DNA from: an uncultured Clostridia bacterium
GTDB lineage: Bacteria; Bacillota; Clostridia; Oscillospirales; Oscillospiraceae
Length of the DNA: 32,388 nucleotides
Assembly: GCA_946411835.1 (NCBI GenBank)
Contig: CAMKFK010000015.1
Coordinates: 1-32,388, forward strand
Direction of reading: 5' to 3'
The position numbers and the translations under genes are program-made. Positions 30,307 to 32,388 of the stretch are shown here, piece by piece (positions within the stretch are counted from its first letter, which is position 1; each line of letters opens with the position of its first letter). The notes under the pieces were generated by a model that ran no database searches, had not been told where the DNA came from, and saw only the letters and a list, made by a program, of their open reading frames with translations.

Positions 30307-32286
30307 ATGAAAAAGAAACTGTTATCCCTGCTTCTGGGGCTGACGCTTGCGCTTTCGCTCGTACCGTCCGCGCTGGCGCTTGGCAGCTTTGCCGACGTGA
30401 CCGACGCCGAGACCGCGCAGAACGTCGAGGTGCTGCGTCTGATGGGCGTGCTGGAGGGCGACAACAAGGGCAACTTCCGTCCGAATGACAGCCTGACCCG
30501 CGCGGAATTTACGAAGATGGCGGTCGTGCTGACGGGCAAGAAAAATGTCAACGTCGCCTACGGCAACCGCAACGTCGGCTTCCTCGACATGAAGTCCCAC
30601 TGGTCCTCCGGCTACGTCAATTATGCCGCGAGCAAGGAGGTCGGGCTGATTCGCGGCCTGCCCGACGGCACCTTCCGGCCCAACCGCGCCATTACCTACG
30701 GCGAGGCGATGACGATTCTCGCCCGACTGCTGGGCTACAACGACGCCGACGCCGGCGGCGTCTGGCCGGACGGTTATCTCGACCTCGCGGCGGAGGCGGG
30801 CATGACCCGGGGCATAAGCCTCGCGGCGGGTGCGGCGATCACGCGCGCGCAGGCGGCGAAGCTCTTCGTCAACGCCCTTTCGTCGAAGAACGATAAGAAC
30901 GAGACGCTTTTCGAGCGGCTCGGCTACACCCAGAGCAAGGACGAGACCGTGCTCTACGGCATCGACCTCGCCAACGGCAAGCTGCGTACCGAGGCGGGGG
31001 ATATGGACCTCGCCAACGTCATGACCAGCACGGCGCTCAACAACCTCAAGGGGCGCGTCCTCACCGATGCGGCGGGCAAGGCGGTCACGTTTTTGCCCAG
31101 CGTCAGCGCGTCGTCCGGCGGCAGCGCGGTCAGCGACGCGGCGATCATCGTCGGCGCGGACGGCTCTGCGGCGGGCTTTGACGCCCTGTCCGGCGGCGCG
31201 ACGGGCTACAGCGTCTACCGCAACGGCAGCCTGAGCGCCGTCGCCGCGCTCCGGCGCAACGACGTCGTCACCTACAACGCCGAAGCGAACGCCATCCTCG
31301 CCTGCGACACCCGCGTCGCGGTCTACTACGAGAACTGCACCCCCACGCCCGCCGCACCGGACAAGATTTTCGTGCTCGGCGGCACGGAGCTGCGCGTCCT
31401 GCCCACGGCGCAGAACAGCCTTGCGCAGTACAGGCCCGGTCAGAACATGACGCTCCTGCTCACGGCGGACGGCAAGGTCGCCGGCACGACCACGGTCAGC
31501 GCCAACGCCTGCGCCTACGTCGGCGGGGACGGCAAGGTTTCGCTTCTCTGCGGCGGGAGCCTGCGCCCGCTCAAGCTCAGCGGCGAGGGGCTCACCGTTG
31601 ACCTGAGCGGCGCGCTCGGTACGGTTTCGCGCATCTCGCAAAGCGGCGGCAACGCCAAGTCCAAGGCGACGTTCACCCGTCAGAGCGGCGTGACCGGCGA
31701 CCTTGATCCTGTGGCGCAGACCCTCGGCACACGGAAGCTCGCGGACGGCGCGCTGCTGTTCAAGGGCGACAAGCTGACGAACCTCGCGGCGCTGGGGCGC
31801 AACGTCCTGCCCGCCGCGCGGATTGCCTATGCCCACGCCAACGACGCGGACGAGATCGACCTGCTGTTCGTCAAGGACATGAGCGGCGCGCTCTACGGCA
31901 AGGCAGTGGTGACGGAGGTCGATACCGGCAAGTACAAGGAGCGCCGCATCGCGGTCTCCGGTCCGGACGGCACGTCCGAGGCGCTGGAAACCGGCTACCG
32001 CATTACGGATGGCGTGTACATTGAGGCGGTGCTCAATGCCGACCGAACGGGCTACGCCGGGGTCTACGCCCTGACGAAGCTGCCAAACGTTCCCGCTTCC
32101 GCGTGGATCGGAGAGGACCTGTTCAACTATGGCGGCGCGACCTATCTCATCTCCGAGGACGTCATCTGCTACAACCGTGACAGCGGCACGTGGTTCGAGA
32201 GCCTTGACGCCGCCCGGACCTACGGCGGCACGATGGAATTCTACGCCAGGGACGGCATGGTGCACATCGTCGAGGTTCACTCCTGA
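30307..32286 (+). CDS. SLH-domain surface protein encoded with the MacAB-like exporter
   Basis: The 659-residue protein starts at ATG 30307 behind GGAGAGG; the frame extends back to 30151 over the permease gene. A signal peptide (KKKLLSLLLGLTLALSLV, cleavage near residue 25) is followed directly by three N-terminal SLH repeats (about 28-75 FADV...FRPNDSLTRAEF; about 93-146 FLDM...FRPNRAITYGEA; about 152-195). A long Ala/Gly/Ser-rich, beta-type C-terminal region of no recognised family follows, ending MEFYARDGMVHIVEVHS. It is anchored to the wall through its SLH domain. As the fourth gene of the exporter operon it may be a partner or cargo of the transporter. Confidence 0.9.
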   Translation: MKKKLLSLLLGLTLALSLVPSALALGSFADVTDAETAQNVEVLRLMGVLEGDNKGNFRPNDSLTRAEFTKMAVVLTGKKNVNVAYGNRNVGFLDMKSHWSSGYVNYAASKEVGLIRGLPDGTFRPNRAITYGEAMTILARLLGYNDADAGGVWPDGYLDLAAEAGMTRGISLAAGAAITRAQAAKLFVNALSSKNDKNETLFERLGYTQSKDETVLYGIDLANGKLRTEAGDMDLANVMTSTALNNLKGRVLTDAAGKAVTFLPSVSASSGGSAVSDAAIIVGADGSAAGFDALSGGATGYSVYRNGSLSAVAALRRNDVVTYNAEANAILACDTRVAVYYENCTPTPAAPDKIFVLGGTELRVLPTAQNSLAQYRPGQNMTLLLTADGKVAGTTTVSANACAYVGGDGKVSLLCGGSLRPLKLSGEGLTVDLSGALGTVSRISQSGGNAKSKATFTRQSGVTGDLDPVAQTLGTRKLADGALLFKGDKLTNLAALGRNVLPAARIAYAHANDADEIDLLFVKDMSGALYGKAVVTEVDTGKYKERRIAVSGPDGTSEALETGYRITDGVYIEAVLNADRTGYAGVYALTKLPNVPASAWIGEDLFNYGGATYLISEDVICYNRDSGTWFESLDAARTYGGTMEFYARDGMVHIVEVHS

Positions 32287-32290
32287 TACA

Positions 32291-32331
32291 CAACAAAATC
32301 TCCTTCCCATCACGGGAAGGAGATTTTGTTG
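32291..32331 (+). terminator. Terminator of the exporter/SLH operon
   Basis: An 18-bp perfect stem: the left arm runs 32291-32308 (CAACAAAATCTCCTTCCC), the loop is ATCAC, and the right arm runs 32314-32331. The T-rich 3' arm (ATTTTGTT) gives the usual weak end. Three bases after the stem the putative group II intron begins. Confidence 0.88.
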
Positions 32332-32334
32332 GTT

Positions 32335-32388
32335 GTGCGCCCGGCGAGCGCACGTTCTAACGGGTGAAAGTCCTGAGTCCGCCCGGCA
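32335..32388 (+). mobile_element. 5' end of a group II intron, cut by the window edge
   Basis: The sequence starts GTGCGCCCGG, the typical GUGCG 5' boundary, pairs GTGCGC with GCGCAC (32349-32354), and continues with CTAACGGGTGAAAGTCCTGA, which contains the conserved GGTGAAAGTCC of bacterial group II introns. Its position 3 bases after a terminator stem matches the insertion habit of class C introns, whose reverse transcriptase uses terminator hairpins as part of the target. Only 54 bases are present. The intron-encoded protein and 3' end would lie beyond the window. Confidence 0.75.

Overview
The window looks like chromosome of a high-GC Gram-positive anaerobe of the Oscillospiraceae type (Oscillibacter/Flavonifractor-like Clostridia). 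The reasons are SLH-domain surface proteins, a Firmicutes-type CpsB/C/D tyrosine-kinase module, strong AGGAGG-type ribosome binding sites, GTG/TTG starts, AsnA, a MacAB-type exporter and many Rho-independent hairpins. Placement is by general resemblance only; no search was run.

Layout. 1-408: no convincing gene, ending in a sigma-70-type promoter. 409-2896: a single-pass membrane protein and an SLH protein. 3004-7390: the front of an exopolysaccharide/capsule locus, with a FlaA1/CapD-type dehydratase, a CpsC-like kinase adaptor, a CpsD-like BY-kinase and a CpsB-like PHP phosphatase, closed by a terminator. 7603-11090: an unrelated insert with a VWA/CoxE-like protein, a convergent ECF S-component-like membrane protein, a divergent Crp/Fnr regulator with a palindromic site at its promoter, and a serine O-acetyltransferase. 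11294-25153: a long one-strand operon from a strong extended -10 promoter. It carries a GT4 glycosyltransferase, a Wzy-like polymerase, two further Wzz-like proteins, a membrane metallophosphoesterase, a small membrane protein, a second GT4, a radical SAM/SPASM enzyme, a sulfotransferase-like protein, an IspD/TarI-type cytidylyltransferase, an NAD-dependent epimerase/dehydratase and a flippase. 25160-25392 is packed with hairpins. asnA lies on the minus strand (25395-26402). 26673-32286 is a four-gene operon of membrane fusion protein, ABC ATPase, ABC permease and SLH protein. It ends in a terminator that is followed at once by the first 54 bases of what looks like a group II intron, cut by the window edge.

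How the genes fit together. The 3004-7390 and 11294-25153 blocks supply most parts of a Wzx/Wzy-type polymer pathway: nucleotide-sugar making, transferases, flippase, polymerase, chain-length control and a kinase/phosphatase switch. No initiating phosphoglycosyl transferase is visible. Three genes in the second block are interrupted: an in-frame TAA in the first extra Wzz, a frameshift at an A8 run in the second, and a frameshift in the sulfotransferase gene.

The most unusual object is the second extra Wzz. Read across the A8 run, it is a Wzz-type periplasmic/coiled-coil protein fused after its second membrane segment to a degenerate GGDEF domain (NNGNQF in place of GGDEF). This suggests a nucleotide-sensing or relic signalling module wired to polymer length control, possibly switched by slippage on the A run.
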